Below are positions 42,393-51,004 of a stretch of 64,000 bases of DNA, in pieces (positions within the stretch are counted from its first letter, which is position 1; each line of letters begins with the position of its first letter). The DNA is taken from NCBI RefSeq assembly GCF_036409475.1, contig NZ_JAYRCK010000018.1, positions 41,541-105,540 on the forward strand. Reading direction: 5' to 3'. Made by a program: the position numbers and the translations under genes. Origin of the DNA: Scandinavium sp036409475. Lineage in GTDB: Bacteria > Pseudomonadota > Gammaproteobacteria > Enterobacterales > Enterobacteriaceae. The notes below the pieces were generated by a model, which made no database searches, was not told the DNA's origin, and saw nothing but the letters and a program-made list of their open reading frames with translations.

Positions 42393-43505
42393 ATGAAACT
42401 GGAAAAATACATCGAAGAATTACGCACGTTGGTGGATGTTGACTGCGGAACGCAGACCCACGAAGGCGTGGCGAAAGTTGCCACCACAATGCAAACCCTT
42501 TGGCAGCAAGAAGGCTGGCACACTGAGCAAGTCGATTTAGGCTCCGCCGTGGGGCCGGGCGTATTTGTGTGCAATAAACCCAAGGCAACCGAATTTGACG
42601 TCTTGTTGGTCGGGCATCTGGATACTGTTTTCCCGGCGGGTACCGTGGCAGAACGCCCGATGAGCCGCGATGAAGAACGGCTTTATGGGCCGGGTGTGTC
42701 CGACATGAAAAGCGGATTGCTGAATATCCTGTGGGCCATGCGGACGCTCCCGGCAGAACATCTTGCACGCCTGTCTATCGCCGTGGCGATGAATCCTGAT
42801 GAAGAGACGGGCAGCGTGCATTCGCATGAATGGATCGGCAAGCTGGCAAAACGCGCTCGCTGTGTTCTGGTCTGTGAGGCCGCTCGTGCAGATGGCTCGC
42901 TGGTAAAAGCACGCAAAGGGATGGCGGGCTATAAGCTTACTTTCACAGGCGTCGCCGCGCATGCGGGGAATGAGCCGGAGAAAGGCCGTTCTGCCATCAC
43001 CGCTTTTGCAAACAGCGTTCTGGCTATCAATGCGCTGTCGAACACTGATCGCGGCACCACGCTGAACGTCGGTGTGGTACAGGGTGGAAGTGCAGCGAAC
43101 GTGGTGCCAGCCGCACTCAGCGCAGAACTGGATGTTCGATTCTGGGAAAACGACGAGTACGACCGCGTGCATCAAGCGTTAACGGCGCTGTGCGAAAAAG
43201 GGTTCCTGGAAGGAGTCTCCACCAGCCTGACACGGGTGAACCATAAACCGGCGATGGCCGCGAGCGAAGAAACCCAGTTGCTGATGCGCCTGGTGGAACT
43301 GGCCGGTCAGGAGGAAGGCATTAAAGTCACCTGGCAAGCGGTGGGTGGCGGCAGTGATGCCAACCACACAGCAGCGCTCGGCATTCCAACGCTGGACGGA
43401 TTAGGCCCGGTAGGGGCAGGCTTCCATAGCCCGGCAGAATGGCTGGATATTGCTTCGATTGAGCCACGAATTCGCCTGCTTCGTCGGGTGGTGTCAATGC
43501 TTTAA
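42393..43505 (+). CDS. M20-family peptidase, glutamate carboxypeptidase (CPG2) type
   Basis: A 370-residue zinc-dependent hydrolase. Metal ligands and catalytic residues: His75 and Asp77 in VGHLDTVFP, Asp in GPGVSDMKSG, the Glu pair in NPDEETGS, Glu in VCEAARADGS and the final His in AGFHSPAEW. A small dimerisation domain lies between (HAGNEPEKGRSAITAFA). No signal peptide, so it is cytoplasmic, unlike secreted Pseudomonas CPG2. The likely reaction is release of C-terminal glutamate or cleavage of an N-acylated amino acid. It is the third gene of the yjiH/yjiG-like operon, in the place of iadA. Confidence 0.85.
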   Translation: MKLEKYIEELRTLVDVDCGTQTHEGVAKVATTMQTLWQQEGWHTEQVDLGSAVGPGVFVCNKPKATEFDVLLVGHLDTVFPAGTVAERPMSRDEERLYGPGVSDMKSGLLNILWAMRTLPAEHLARLSIAVAMNPDEETGSVHSHEWIGKLAKRARCVLVCEAARADGSLVKARKGMAGYKLTFTGVAAHAGNEPEKGRSAITAFANSVLAINALSNTDRGTTLNVGVVQGGSAANVVPAALSAELDVRFWENDEYDRVHQALTALCEKGFLEGVSTSLTRVNHKPAMAASEETQLLMRLVELAGQEEGIKVTWQAVGGGSDANHTAALGIPTLDGLGPVGAGFHSPAEWLDIASIEPRIRLLRRVVSML

Positions 43506-43508
43506 TTT

Positions 43509-43601
43509 CCCCTCACCCTGGCCCTCTCCCCAAAGGGGCGAGGGCATCAAACAATGCGATGTTCTCCCTCTCCCCTTTGGGGAGAGGGGCGGGGTGAGGG
43601 G
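43509..43601. repeat. Large GGCCCTCTCCC palindrome between peptidase and entH genes
   Basis: About 93 bp; CCCCTCACCCTGGCCCTCTC at the left is mirrored by GGGGAGAGGGGCGGGGTGAG at the right, each arm containing its own small hairpin (CCCC-AAA-GGGG and CCCC-TTT-GGGG). It lies between two convergent genes and probably ends both transcripts or protects their 3' ends. It is the most complete copy in the window of the family targeted by the IS110 element at the right end. Confidence 0.85.
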
Positions 43602-43610
43602 CAGCCCGAG

Positions 43611-44024
43611 CTACCCCATCACCCTCGTACTCAAACGACACGTACAGCACCGCCGCCCTTGCTCATCAAACACCACAATTTCCCAGCTCTGGGTTTGTTT
43701 GCCCAGATGCAGCGGCTGGCAGACCGCACGCACTTTGCCTTGAGAAACGGCTCGATGATGAGTCGCATTAAGCTCCGTGCCTACAACACATTGCCCTTCG
43801 CGTGTCATCAGGTAGCCCGCCATCGACCCCAGCGTTTCGGCTAGCGCCGCGGAAGCACCGCCATGCAGCAGACCAAACGGTTGATGCGTCCGGCCATCCA
43901 CTGGCATGTCTGCTTCAAGGGTGTTGTCCCCTAAGCGGGTGTAGACAATCCCTAAATGCGCGACCATCGTATTCGCGCTGGTGGCGTTGAGTTGCTCAAG
44001 CGTTAAATGTCGAACCCAAATCAT
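43611..44024 (-). CDS. entH: Enterobactin proofreading thioesterase EntH
   Basis: A 137-residue hotdog-fold thioesterase that frees the EntB aryl carrier protein and EntF from wrongly loaded acyl groups. The sequence matches E. coli EntH throughout; the active-site region is QPFGLLHGGASAALAETLG with the catalytic Glu and His. The ATG overlaps the stop codon of entA by one base (TGATG); a preceding GTG is disregarded. It is the last gene of entCEBAH, and a large palindrome follows. Confidence 0.96.
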   Translation of the reverse strand: MIWVRHLTLEQLNATSANTMVAHLGIVYTRLGDNTLEADMPVDGRTHQPFGLLHGGASAALAETLGSMAGYLMTREGQCVVGTELNATHHRAVSQGKVRAVCQPLHLGKQTQSWEIVVFDEQGRRCCTCRLSTRVMG

Positions 44025-44779
44025 CACGCCCCCAGTGTTGACCCGCCGTCCACCACGATATCCTGCAGCGTGATGTGGCTGGCGTTATCAGAAGCGAGGA
44101 ACAGGATGGTGTTGGCAATCTCCTGCGGACGGGCGATTTTGCCCAGCGGAATGCCCAATTTGAACTGCTCACCAAAGCCACGAATGCGCTGCTGTTCTGC
44201 ATCTTCGTTCACCCACAGCGTTCGCTGCATATCCGTGTCCGTCGAACCTGGCGAGACAATATTGCAGCGCACGCCGCTGGAAGCCAGCTCAAGCCCGACA
44301 GTTTGCGCCAGGCTTTTCAGCGCCGCTTTTGATGCGCCATAAGCGCTCATTCCCATTCGCGGTGTGTGTGCAGCATCGGATGCTACAGTGACAATCGCTC
44401 CGCCCTGCTGGCGGCGAAACTGAGACATCGTGGCGCGGAACAGATGAAACGCGCCGCCCACATTCACCGAAAACGTCTGCTGCCAGTCTTCCAGGCTGAG
44501 CTGATCCGTTGCGCCCATGCGCAATATCCCCGCCGCGTTGACCAGAACATCCAGGCGCTGAACGTCGTTAAACACGCGAGCGCACACCTGTTGAACCTGT
44601 TCGGCATTCGCCACATCGAGCACTTCGGTCGCAAACGGATAAACGTCTTCGCCAAAGGCAATATCGAAACCGGTCACGCTCGCCCCGGCTTCAGCAAAGG
44701 CCAGCGCGGTCGCGTAGCCGATCCCTTTCCCGGCTCCGGTGACCCAAACTGTTTTGCCCTGAAAATCCCAGCCCGCCAT
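44024..44779 (-). CDS. entA: 2,3-dihydro-2,3-dihydroxybenzoate dehydrogenase EntA
   Basis: NAD-dependent SDR enzyme that oxidises 2,3-dihydro-DHB to 2,3-dihydroxybenzoate. The 251-residue protein (E. coli 248) has TGAGKGIG at residues 14-21 and the catalytic YGASK with Ser in TVASDAAHT. It forms tetramers and associates with EntB and EntE. Its ATG adjoins the entB stop codon (one-base overlap), and the stop overlaps entH. Confidence 0.96.
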   Translation of the reverse strand: MAGWDFQGKTVWVTGAGKGIGYATALAFAEAGASVTGFDIAFGEDVYPFATEVLDVANAEQVQQVCARVFNDVQRLDVLVNAAGILRMGATDQLSLEDWQQTFSVNVGGAFHLFRATMSQFRRQQGGAIVTVASDAAHTPRMGMSAYGASKAALKSLAQTVGLELASSGVRCNIVSPGSTDTDMQRTLWVNEDAEQQRIRGFGEQFKLGIPLGKIARPQEIANTILFLASDNASHITLQDIVVDGGSTLGA

Positions 44780-45630
44780 TATTTCACCTCACGGGAAAGC
44801 AGCGCCCACCAGGCATCGAGGGTTGGATTCTTAGCCAGCATCACGAAATCGATATCGCCATGCACCTTACGCCAGCGTGCCGCCAGCGCCATCATGCGTA
44901 CCGAATCCAGACCGTAATCAATCAGGTTTTCATCATCCATCGGCTCGTCGGACTCATCCAGCAGCGGCAAAACCATCGCCCGCAGCGCAGCTTTCGAAAC
45001 CGGTAACGGCAGCAATTCTTCGCTCATAACCACCCGGCCTGAACGTCCGGCTACATACTTCAGGGACATCAGATGTTCTTCGCGGCTGAAATCCGCCAGT
45101 GCATCCGCGACAAAGAACGGTTTGATATCACGCATGAACGCGTCCGTCGCGGTGGTCATGCAGCCAATGTGCGCGTACACCCCGGTGATGATCAGCTGAT
45201 TGCGTCCGGTTTCCTTCAGCAGGTGTTCCAGCGGCGAGCGATGGAACGCGCTGTAGCGCCATTTCACCAGCACGGTATCGGCTTCATCCGGGGCAAGCGC
45301 GGCAATCACACGCTGCTGTTCTGGCGAACGAGTCAGCCCCGGCCCCCACATGTCATTGAGCAACGCGCGATCTTCATCGTTCTGCTCTTTTGGCTGCGCG
45401 GTGTAGTAAACCGGGATGTTGTGCTTTTTGGCGAAATCACGCAGGGCTTTAATGTTCGCTACCACGGTTTCCATCATCTCGCTGTTTTCACCCCAGAAGT
45501 TGAGGAAATATTCCTGCATATCGTGAATCAACAGCGCTGCGCGCTCAGGCTCAAAGGCCCAGTCCACTTTATTAGCCGGAATATCCGCGGCGGTTGGCAG
45601 TGCGTAGGCCTGCAGTTTTGGAATTGCCAT
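44779..45630 (-). CDS. entB: Isochorismatase / aryl carrier protein EntB
   Basis: Bifunctional, 283 residues (E. coli 285). The N-terminal isochorismatase domain (~1-205) converts isochorismate to 2,3-dihydro-DHB plus pyruvate; LLIHDMQEYFL carries the catalytic Asp, and VYAHIGCMTTATDAF is the active-site block. The C-terminal aryl carrier domain (~210-283) has the phosphopantetheine Ser243 in DYGLDSVRMM and delivers DHB to EntF. The phosphopantetheinyl transferase EntD is not in the window. It starts 11 bp after entE ends. Confidence 0.97.
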   Translation of the reverse strand: MAIPKLQAYALPTAADIPANKVDWAFEPERAALLIHDMQEYFLNFWGENSEMMETVVANIKALRDFAKKHNIPVYYTAQPKEQNDEDRALLNDMWGPGLTRSPEQQRVIAALAPDEADTVLVKWRYSAFHRSPLEHLLKETGRNQLIITGVYAHIGCMTTATDAFMRDIKPFFVADALADFSREEHLMSLKYVAGRSGRVVMSEELLPLPVSKAALRAMVLPLLDESDEPMDDENLIDYGLDSVRMMALAARWRKVHGDIDFVMLAKNPTLDAWWALLSREVK

Positions 45631-45641
45631 ACTCTTCTCCT

Positions 45642-47252
45642 TCAGGCCAGGGCGCGTTCAGCCAGCCACTGACGTAATTGTTTTTTATCGACTTTCCCTA
45701 CCGGTGTCAGCGGCAGTGCGGCAACGCACTCCACGCGATTCGGCAGCTTAAATTCCGCCACGCCCTGCTCGCGCAGAAAGCGACGCACCGCCACGGCTTT
45801 CAGCGGTTCGCGAACCACCAGATACGCGCAGCTTTTCTCGCCCAGCAGGTTGTCTTCCATGCTGACCAGCGCGGCATGAATAACTGCCGGATGGCGCAGC
45901 ATCAGGTTTTCAATCTCTTCTGCGGCGATCTTCTCTCCGCCACGGTTAATCTGATCTTTCTCGCGCCCTTGCACGGTGATGTAGCCGTCTGCATCGATGG
46001 AAATCAGATCGCCGGAGCAGTAAAACCCGTTGGCATCAAAGGCGCTGGCGTTGTGTTCAGGGCTTTTGTAGTAGCCTCTGAAAGTGTAAGGGCCACGGGT
46101 CATCAGCCGCCCCACTTCGCCCTGCGGCAAAGGATTACCGTCGGCATCAGCCACCCACACTTCATCGTCAGGCGACATCGGGCAGCCCTGGGTGTGAATG
46201 ATGCGTTCCGGCGAATCGTCCAGACGGGTGTAGTTCACCAGCCCTTCCGCCATGCCGAAAACTTGCTGCAACTGGCAGCCCACTTCTGCAGGAATGCGCG
46301 CGGCGAGCGTCGCGGACAGGCGAGCGCCCCCCACTTGCAACAGTTTCAGGGAAGCAAGTTGCGCATTGCTGCCGGTTGCCTGAATTTCCTGTAGCCACAG
46401 GCTCACGGCAGGCGGAACCAGCGCCGCCACGGTAATCTTGTGTTGTTCAATCAGCGGGAAGCAGAGCGTCGCACTGGGATCGGCCGCCAGCACAACGCAG
46501 CCTTCAGCGAGAAAAACACCCAACGCGCCGGGCGAGCTCATGGCGTAGTTATGAGCCGCAGGCAAGGCGCACAGATACCGCGTGCGGGTATCGAACTCAC
46601 AAATTTCATTGCTACGACGAATGCTGTAGTAATAATCGTTGTGGGTACGAGGAATGAGTTTTGGCGTGCCCGTGCTGCCGCCGGAAAGCTGGAAAAAGGC
46701 AACTTCATCAGCCTTAGTCGGCGTGGGCACAAAATTATCGGCCGGTTGGGCAATGGCGGCCGCCAGGTCGTGCTCGCCATGATCGTTACGCAGAAGCACC
46801 GCCCGCACCGAGCGATGCTCACTCACAAACGAGTTCAGAAACTCATCATTGGCAAACAGCGAGTGTTCACGATCGGCAATCAGAAGGGCAGGCTCAATCT
46901 GCGCGGCGTAAGCATGCAGCTCACTCCGCTGATGGCTGAACAACGCGTTGACCGGAGCCACGCCAATACGCAGCAGCGCAAACAGCGTGATGTAAAACTC
47001 CGCCACGTTGCCCAAATGCACCAGCGCAGTTTCGCCGGGTTTCACACCCAGACGCTGCAATGACGACGCCAGATTATCAATCTGCGTGTTGAGCTCCCTG
47101 TAAGTGACACGGCGCTCTCCCTCAATCACCGCCAGCGCATCGCTATGAGCGTGGCGGGTCAACATGTCGGTCAGCGGCAATTCCTGCCAGTAGCCCTTTT
47201 CACGGTAGCGAGCCGCCAGATCGTCTGGCCAGCGAGTAAACGCGACGCTCAT
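45642..47252 (-). CDS. entE: 2,3-dihydroxybenzoate-AMP ligase EntE
   Basis: Adenylates 2,3-dihydroxybenzoate and loads it on the EntB carrier domain. It has 536 residues, exactly the E. coli length. AMP-binding core motifs: FQLSGGSTGTPKLIPRTHND, VFGMAEGLVNYTR, YCSGDLISID, GREKDQINRGGEKI, and the C-terminal lysine in VGKVDKKQLR. The ATG giving MSVAFTRW follows AAGGAG by five bases; a GTG two codons earlier is too close to it. Nine bases separate it from entC. Confidence 0.97.
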   Translation of the reverse strand: MSVAFTRWPDDLAARYREKGYWQELPLTDMLTRHAHSDALAVIEGERRVTYRELNTQIDNLASSLQRLGVKPGETALVHLGNVAEFYITLFALLRIGVAPVNALFSHQRSELHAYAAQIEPALLIADREHSLFANDEFLNSFVSEHRSVRAVLLRNDHGEHDLAAAIAQPADNFVPTPTKADEVAFFQLSGGSTGTPKLIPRTHNDYYYSIRRSNEICEFDTRTRYLCALPAAHNYAMSSPGALGVFLAEGCVVLAADPSATLCFPLIEQHKITVAALVPPAVSLWLQEIQATGSNAQLASLKLLQVGGARLSATLAARIPAEVGCQLQQVFGMAEGLVNYTRLDDSPERIIHTQGCPMSPDDEVWVADADGNPLPQGEVGRLMTRGPYTFRGYYKSPEHNASAFDANGFYCSGDLISIDADGYITVQGREKDQINRGGEKIAAEEIENLMLRHPAVIHAALVSMEDNLLGEKSCAYLVVREPLKAVAVRRFLREQGVAEFKLPNRVECVAALPLTPVGKVDKKQLRQWLAERALA

Positions 47253-47261
47253 GGTCACTCC

Positions 47262-48437
47262 TTAATTCAGGCCAAACACGTTCAGCATGGTGGTTAACTT
47301 CACGCCCGTTTCACGCCATTCACCAAGCGGTGAAGAGGCAGGCACGATGCCCGCGCCAGCAAACAAACGAAGATGATTTTGACGGACTTTGGCGCAGCGA
47401 ATCGTCACCACCCATTCACCGTTTCCTTCTGCATCGCACCAGCCGACAATGCCGCCGAACAGCTCGCGTTCGAAAGGTTCAAGCTCGGCAATCAGCGCTT
47501 TCGCCACATCATGGGGGAAGCCGCTTAGCGCCGGAGTCGGGTGCAACAGACAAGCCAGCGACAGCGCGTTTTCCTGCGCTTTCGCTTCGCCTTCGATGGG
47601 CGTGGCGAGGTGCCAGAGTGTTGGGGTGGTAATCAGCTGCGGGGATGACGGCAGTGCGAGTTTTTCGCTGCGTGGAGCCAGCACTTTTTTCATCGCCTGG
47701 GTGACGAGATCGTGCTCATGGCGATCCTTTTCAGATGCCAGCAGACGGTTACCCGCTTCACGATCCAGCACGTTATCCGGCTGACGACGCGCAGAACCTG
47801 CCAGTGGCAGAGAGCTGAAATGCTTGCCCTCTTTGCGTAACAGCAATTCCGGGCTTGCGCCGAGTAACACACCGCCGTCAGCCAGGGGCACATGGAAATT
47901 GAAGCTCGCCGGGTTCTGAGCGATCAGACGTTCCAGCAAAGCTCCGGTATCCACGGCAGTATCGGTGGTCATTTCGATCAGACGCGACAGGACAATCTTG
48001 TCCACTTGCGGCGTCGCGGTGAGCTCTGCGGCTTTCGCCACCATCGACATAAACACATCCTGCTCGGGGATCTCCTTGCGGGCTGTTACCTGCATGGGTT
48101 TCAGCGTCGCGGCGAAGGGCGCGGAGTGTTGTTTGTCAGTGCGGGAAAACGCTTCGCTGCTTTTGGGGATAAACAGCGCGGAAGGTTGTGTCGTGTCGAA
48201 GGGAATGGCCCCGACCAGCAACGGTTTGTCGATGCCTGCCGCTTTGGCGTCAGCAAAGGCCTGAGCGATGCTGGTCTGGAATTCGCCAGCCAACGTTTCG
48301 CCCCCTTCCACGGGCTGAGAAATTCGGCGAAAACAGCCGTGGGTCGTAAAACTGCGGTACGGCGACATAAAAAAGAAGCTGTCGGCAGACAGCGTTGGTG
48401 CGACTTCCTGAACGGCCTCAGCCAGTGACGTTTCCAT
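47262..48437 (-). CDS. entC: Isochorismate synthase EntC
   Basis: First committed enzyme of enterobactin synthesis, chorismate to isochorismate, Mg-dependent; 391 residues as in E. coli. The chorismate-binding fold is seen through KIVLSRLIEM, SPELLLRKEG, HLATPIEGEAK, LLHPTPALSGFP, FERELFGGIVGWCD and FAGAGIVPASSP. The ATG follows GGAGGATGAT. An open frame 14 codons upstream runs through the Fur box and is not translated. It is the first gene of entCEBAH, divergent from fepB. Confidence 0.97.
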   Translation of the reverse strand: METSLAEAVQEVAPTLSADSFFFMSPYRSFTTHGCFRRISQPVEGGETLAGEFQTSIAQAFADAKAAGIDKPLLVGAIPFDTTQPSALFIPKSSEAFSRTDKQHSAPFAATLKPMQVTARKEIPEQDVFMSMVAKAAELTATPQVDKIVLSRLIEMTTDTAVDTGALLERLIAQNPASFNFHVPLADGGVLLGASPELLLRKEGKHFSSLPLAGSARRQPDNVLDREAGNRLLASEKDRHEHDLVTQAMKKVLAPRSEKLALPSSPQLITTPTLWHLATPIEGEAKAQENALSLACLLHPTPALSGFPHDVAKALIAELEPFERELFGGIVGWCDAEGNGEWVVTIRCAKVRQNHLRLFAGAGIVPASSPLGEWRETGVKLTTMLNVFGLN

Positions 48438-48464
48438 ATCATCCTCCAAAACGATAAAGATATT

Positions 48465-48483
48465 AATAATGATTATCATTTAT
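48465..48483. promoter_or_regulatory. Fur box between entC and fepB
   Basis: AATAATGATTATCATTTAT, a close match to the 19-bp Fur consensus, ~28 bp upstream of the entC ATG. It places the ent operon under iron repression. Confidence 0.85.
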
Positions 48484-48569
48484 ATTTTTGTTCGGTAAGG
48501 TAAAAGTAAACGCTCGCACTGTCAACTTCCGCAGCATCATCCTGCTTGCATCTGCACGCCCCTCAAGTG

Positions 48570-48588
48570 AAAATGAGAAGCATTAATA
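48570..48588 (+). promoter_or_regulatory. Second Fur-like site, near fepB
   Basis: AAAATGAGAAGCATTAATA, a weaker Fur-like dyad 25-43 bp before the fepB start, consistent with bidirectional Fur control of this region as in E. coli. Confidence 0.55.
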
Positions 48589-48612
48589 TCACCAAAACAG
48601 GATACTGACCTC

Positions 48613-49572
48613 GTGAAATCCCCTGCTTTTTTCCGTAATGCCCTGTTGTGTCTCGGTCTTTCGCTTTTAGGATTAACCTCAACGCTGGCTGCCGACTGGC
48701 CTCGTCAGGTCACTGACAGCCGCGGGACGCGTACGCTCGACAGCAAGCCGCTGCGCATTGTTTCCACCAGTGTCACCCTCACCGGTTCACTTCTCGCCAT
48801 TGATGCGCCCGTGGTAGCAAGTGGCGCGACAACCCCGAATAATCGCGTCGCGGATGACCAGGGTTTTCTGCGCCAGTGGGGGGATGTCGCCAGACAACGC
48901 AAACTCGCTCGCCTGTACATTGGCGAGCCCAGCGCTGAAGCGGTTGCCGCTCAAATGCCGGATCTGATCCTCATCAGCGCCACTGGCGGTGATTCCGCGT
49001 TAGCGCTCTACGATCAGCTCTCCGCCATCGCGCCAACGCTTATCATCAATTACGACGACAAGAGCTGGCAGCAACTCCTGACGCAGCTCGGCACGATCAC
49101 CGGCCAGGAGAAACAAGCCGCAGCACGCATCAGCGAATTTGACAGCAAGCTCAACGCGCTAAAGCAAAAAATGAAACTGCCGCCGCAGCCTGTCAGCGCA
49201 CTGGTGTACACCGCCGCGGCGCATACCGCCAACCTGTGGACGCCGGAATCCGCACAGGGCAAGCTTCTGGCACAACTCGGCTTCAGCCTGGCACCGCTGC
49301 CTGAAGGGCTGCACACCAGCCAAAGCCAGGGCAAACGTCATGACATTCTGCAGCTTGGCGGAGAAAACCTGGCGACCGGTCTAAACGGGCAATCGCTGTT
49401 TCTGTTTGCTGGCGACCAGAAAGATGCCGACGCGATTTATGCCAATCCACTGCTCTCACACCTGACCGCAGTGCAGAACAAGCATGTTTATGCGCTTGGC
49501 ACCGAAACGTTCCGTCTTGATTACTACAGCGCGATGCTGGTATTGCAGCGTCTTGAGGCTTTGTTTGGCTGA
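48613..49572 (+). CDS. fepB: Ferric enterobactin periplasmic binding protein FepB
   Basis: Periplasmic substrate-binding protein that carries ferric enterobactin from FepA to FepDGC; 319 residues (E. coli 318). The signal peptide ends near STLAA. The helical-backbone fold of the siderophore-binding class is indicated by RIVSTSVTLTGSLLAIDAP and LYIGEPSAEAVAAQMPDLIL. The start is GTG, as in E. coli FepB. It is a single gene facing away from entC; its 3' end meets the convergent entS with a REP pair between. Confidence 0.96.
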   Translation: MKSPAFFRNALLCLGLSLLGLTSTLAADWPRQVTDSRGTRTLDSKPLRIVSTSVTLTGSLLAIDAPVVASGATTPNNRVADDQGFLRQWGDVARQRKLARLYIGEPSAEAVAAQMPDLILISATGGDSALALYDQLSAIAPTLIINYDDKSWQQLLTQLGTITGQEKQAAARISEFDSKLNALKQKMKLPPQPVSALVYTAAAHTANLWTPESAQGKLLAQLGFSLAPLPEGLHTSQSQGKRHDILQLGGENLATGLNGQSLFLFAGDQKDADAIYANPLLSHLTAVQNKHVYALGTETFRLDYYSAMLVLQRLEALFG

Positions 49573-49576
49573 GTTA

Positions 49577-49650
49577 TTGCCGGGTGGCGGCTTTCGCCTG
49601 ACCCGGCCTACTTTATGGGGTCAGTCCAGAAGCGCCGCCGGGCAATCAGG
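49577..49650. repeat. REP pair between fepB and entS
   Basis: Inverted REP units (TTGCCGGGTGGCGGC...CCGGCCTAC and GAAGCGCCGCCGGGCAA) between convergent genes; a probable 3'-end stabiliser and terminator. Confidence 0.8.
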
Positions 49651-50893
49651 CGGCTTCTTCCACTGGCTCAGCTTCCCGCCGAAATCCACGCAGTTCACGC
49701 AACAGCAGAATCAGCAACAGTCCCACGATCGCCAACGCCCAACCGCTGACACTCGCTGCGGCGGCTGGCGTTAACATCGCACCCATTCCACCCAGCAGTG
49801 CTGCACCGATGGCATCGCCTGTCACGTTTTGCGCCGTCCACAATCCGTTAATTCTGCCGAGCATCGCTTCAGGCGTTTGTGTCTGAATAAGGGTGTATTG
49901 CAGCAGCGAACTGACAGCGCTCAGCCAGCCGAACAGCGCCAGACAAATTACGCCCAGCAGCCAAACTGGCATCAGGCTGAATAAGCCAATCGCGATAAAC
50001 GCCGCCACCGTGGTGGTTAACATCAGCATTCCAGGCCGTACGTGCTGCGCGAGCCGTCCGCTGGTGAGCGCCCCGAGCGCCGCGCCCAACGGGATTGCCG
50101 CGTAAAGCAGGCCAATTTGCGCCGCTGACATTTGCCACTGCATCGCCAGCGCCGGATAAAGCACGCGCACCGCGCTCGCCATCGTCAGCAAACCGCCGAG
50201 CAGCGCTATGCCGCCAATTAGCGGGCTGTTAAAGAGAAACTTCAGACCCGCCATTAACGATTTCAGTGGATGCTCACGAGGCTGCGGCGGAGGCGGTAAC
50301 TGAGGTAAACGCAGCAGCGTCAGAGTGGTGATAAACGTCCCGATAGCCGCCAACAGATAGTTCCAGGAGAAGCCCCCACTGGCGAGCAGCAACCCGCCAA
50401 CCATCGGAGAAATCACTGAGCCCAGACGGACAGTCAGCATGGTGATGGCCCCGGCCTGCATCAGGTTTTCTCGCCCGACCAGAGCGGGCGTGGCGGCCAG
50501 CAGTGCTGTCACGCCGATGGATGCAAACAGCCCGTCCCAAATGCCGAGCAAATAAATCGCCAGTAGCGAAGGTTCTGGCAACGACGCATTCAGCCACAGG
50601 CCTAAGAAGCCGATGCCGCAGGTTCCGCGCGCCAGCAGGATCAACTTTTTGCGCTCATAGCGATCGGCCAATACCCCGCCCAGCATCAGACCGATAAACA
50701 TCGCACCGCCGGTTAAGGTGACGGACAGCCCGACCTGCAAGGTTGAATGGGTCATCATCTGGATTTGCACCGGCACCGCAACGCCGAGCAAGCCGAGAGA
50801 AAGAATGGAGATAAAACGGGCAATAAAGACGGCGCGAAACGCCGGGTGAGTCTTCAGCAGGCTGACGTTCAGCAGCCAGGATTGTCTTTGCAT
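49646..50893 (-). CDS. entS: Enterobactin exporter EntS (MFS)
   Basis: A 415-residue major-facilitator transporter (E. coli EntS 416), about 12 transmembrane helices, exporting enterobactin to the periplasm for release through TolC. The MFS loop motif is GGVLADRYERKKLI after helix 2. The start giving MQRQSWLLN corresponds to E. coli MNKQSWLLN; the open frame extends 15 codons upstream without conservation. It is divergent from fepDGC with a shared Fur region. Confidence 0.96.
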   Translation of the reverse strand: MQRQSWLLNVSLLKTHPAFRAVFIARFISILSLGLLGVAVPVQIQMMTHSTLQVGLSVTLTGGAMFIGLMLGGVLADRYERKKLILLARGTCGIGFLGLWLNASLPEPSLLAIYLLGIWDGLFASIGVTALLAATPALVGRENLMQAGAITMLTVRLGSVISPMVGGLLLASGGFSWNYLLAAIGTFITTLTLLRLPQLPPPPQPREHPLKSLMAGLKFLFNSPLIGGIALLGGLLTMASAVRVLYPALAMQWQMSAAQIGLLYAAIPLGAALGALTSGRLAQHVRPGMLMLTTTVAAFIAIGLFSLMPVWLLGVICLALFGWLSAVSSLLQYTLIQTQTPEAMLGRINGLWTAQNVTGDAIGAALLGGMGAMLTPAAAASVSGWALAIVGLLLILLLRELRGFRREAEPVEEAA

Positions 50894-50968
50894 CACAGGG
50901 CCTTCAACGAACTTTCGGTACCATTTCCGTGGCCGCACATGCTAACATAAACGAATAAGATCGATAAC

Positions 50969-50987
50969 GATAATTACTATCATTATC
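50969..50987. promoter_or_regulatory. Fur box between entS and fepD
   Basis: GATAATTACTATCATTATC, 16 of 19 matches to the Fur consensus, ~18 bp before the fepD ATG and within the divergent promoter region. Confidence 0.85.
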
Positions 50988-51004
50988 AACCAAAGGACCT
51001 GGCG

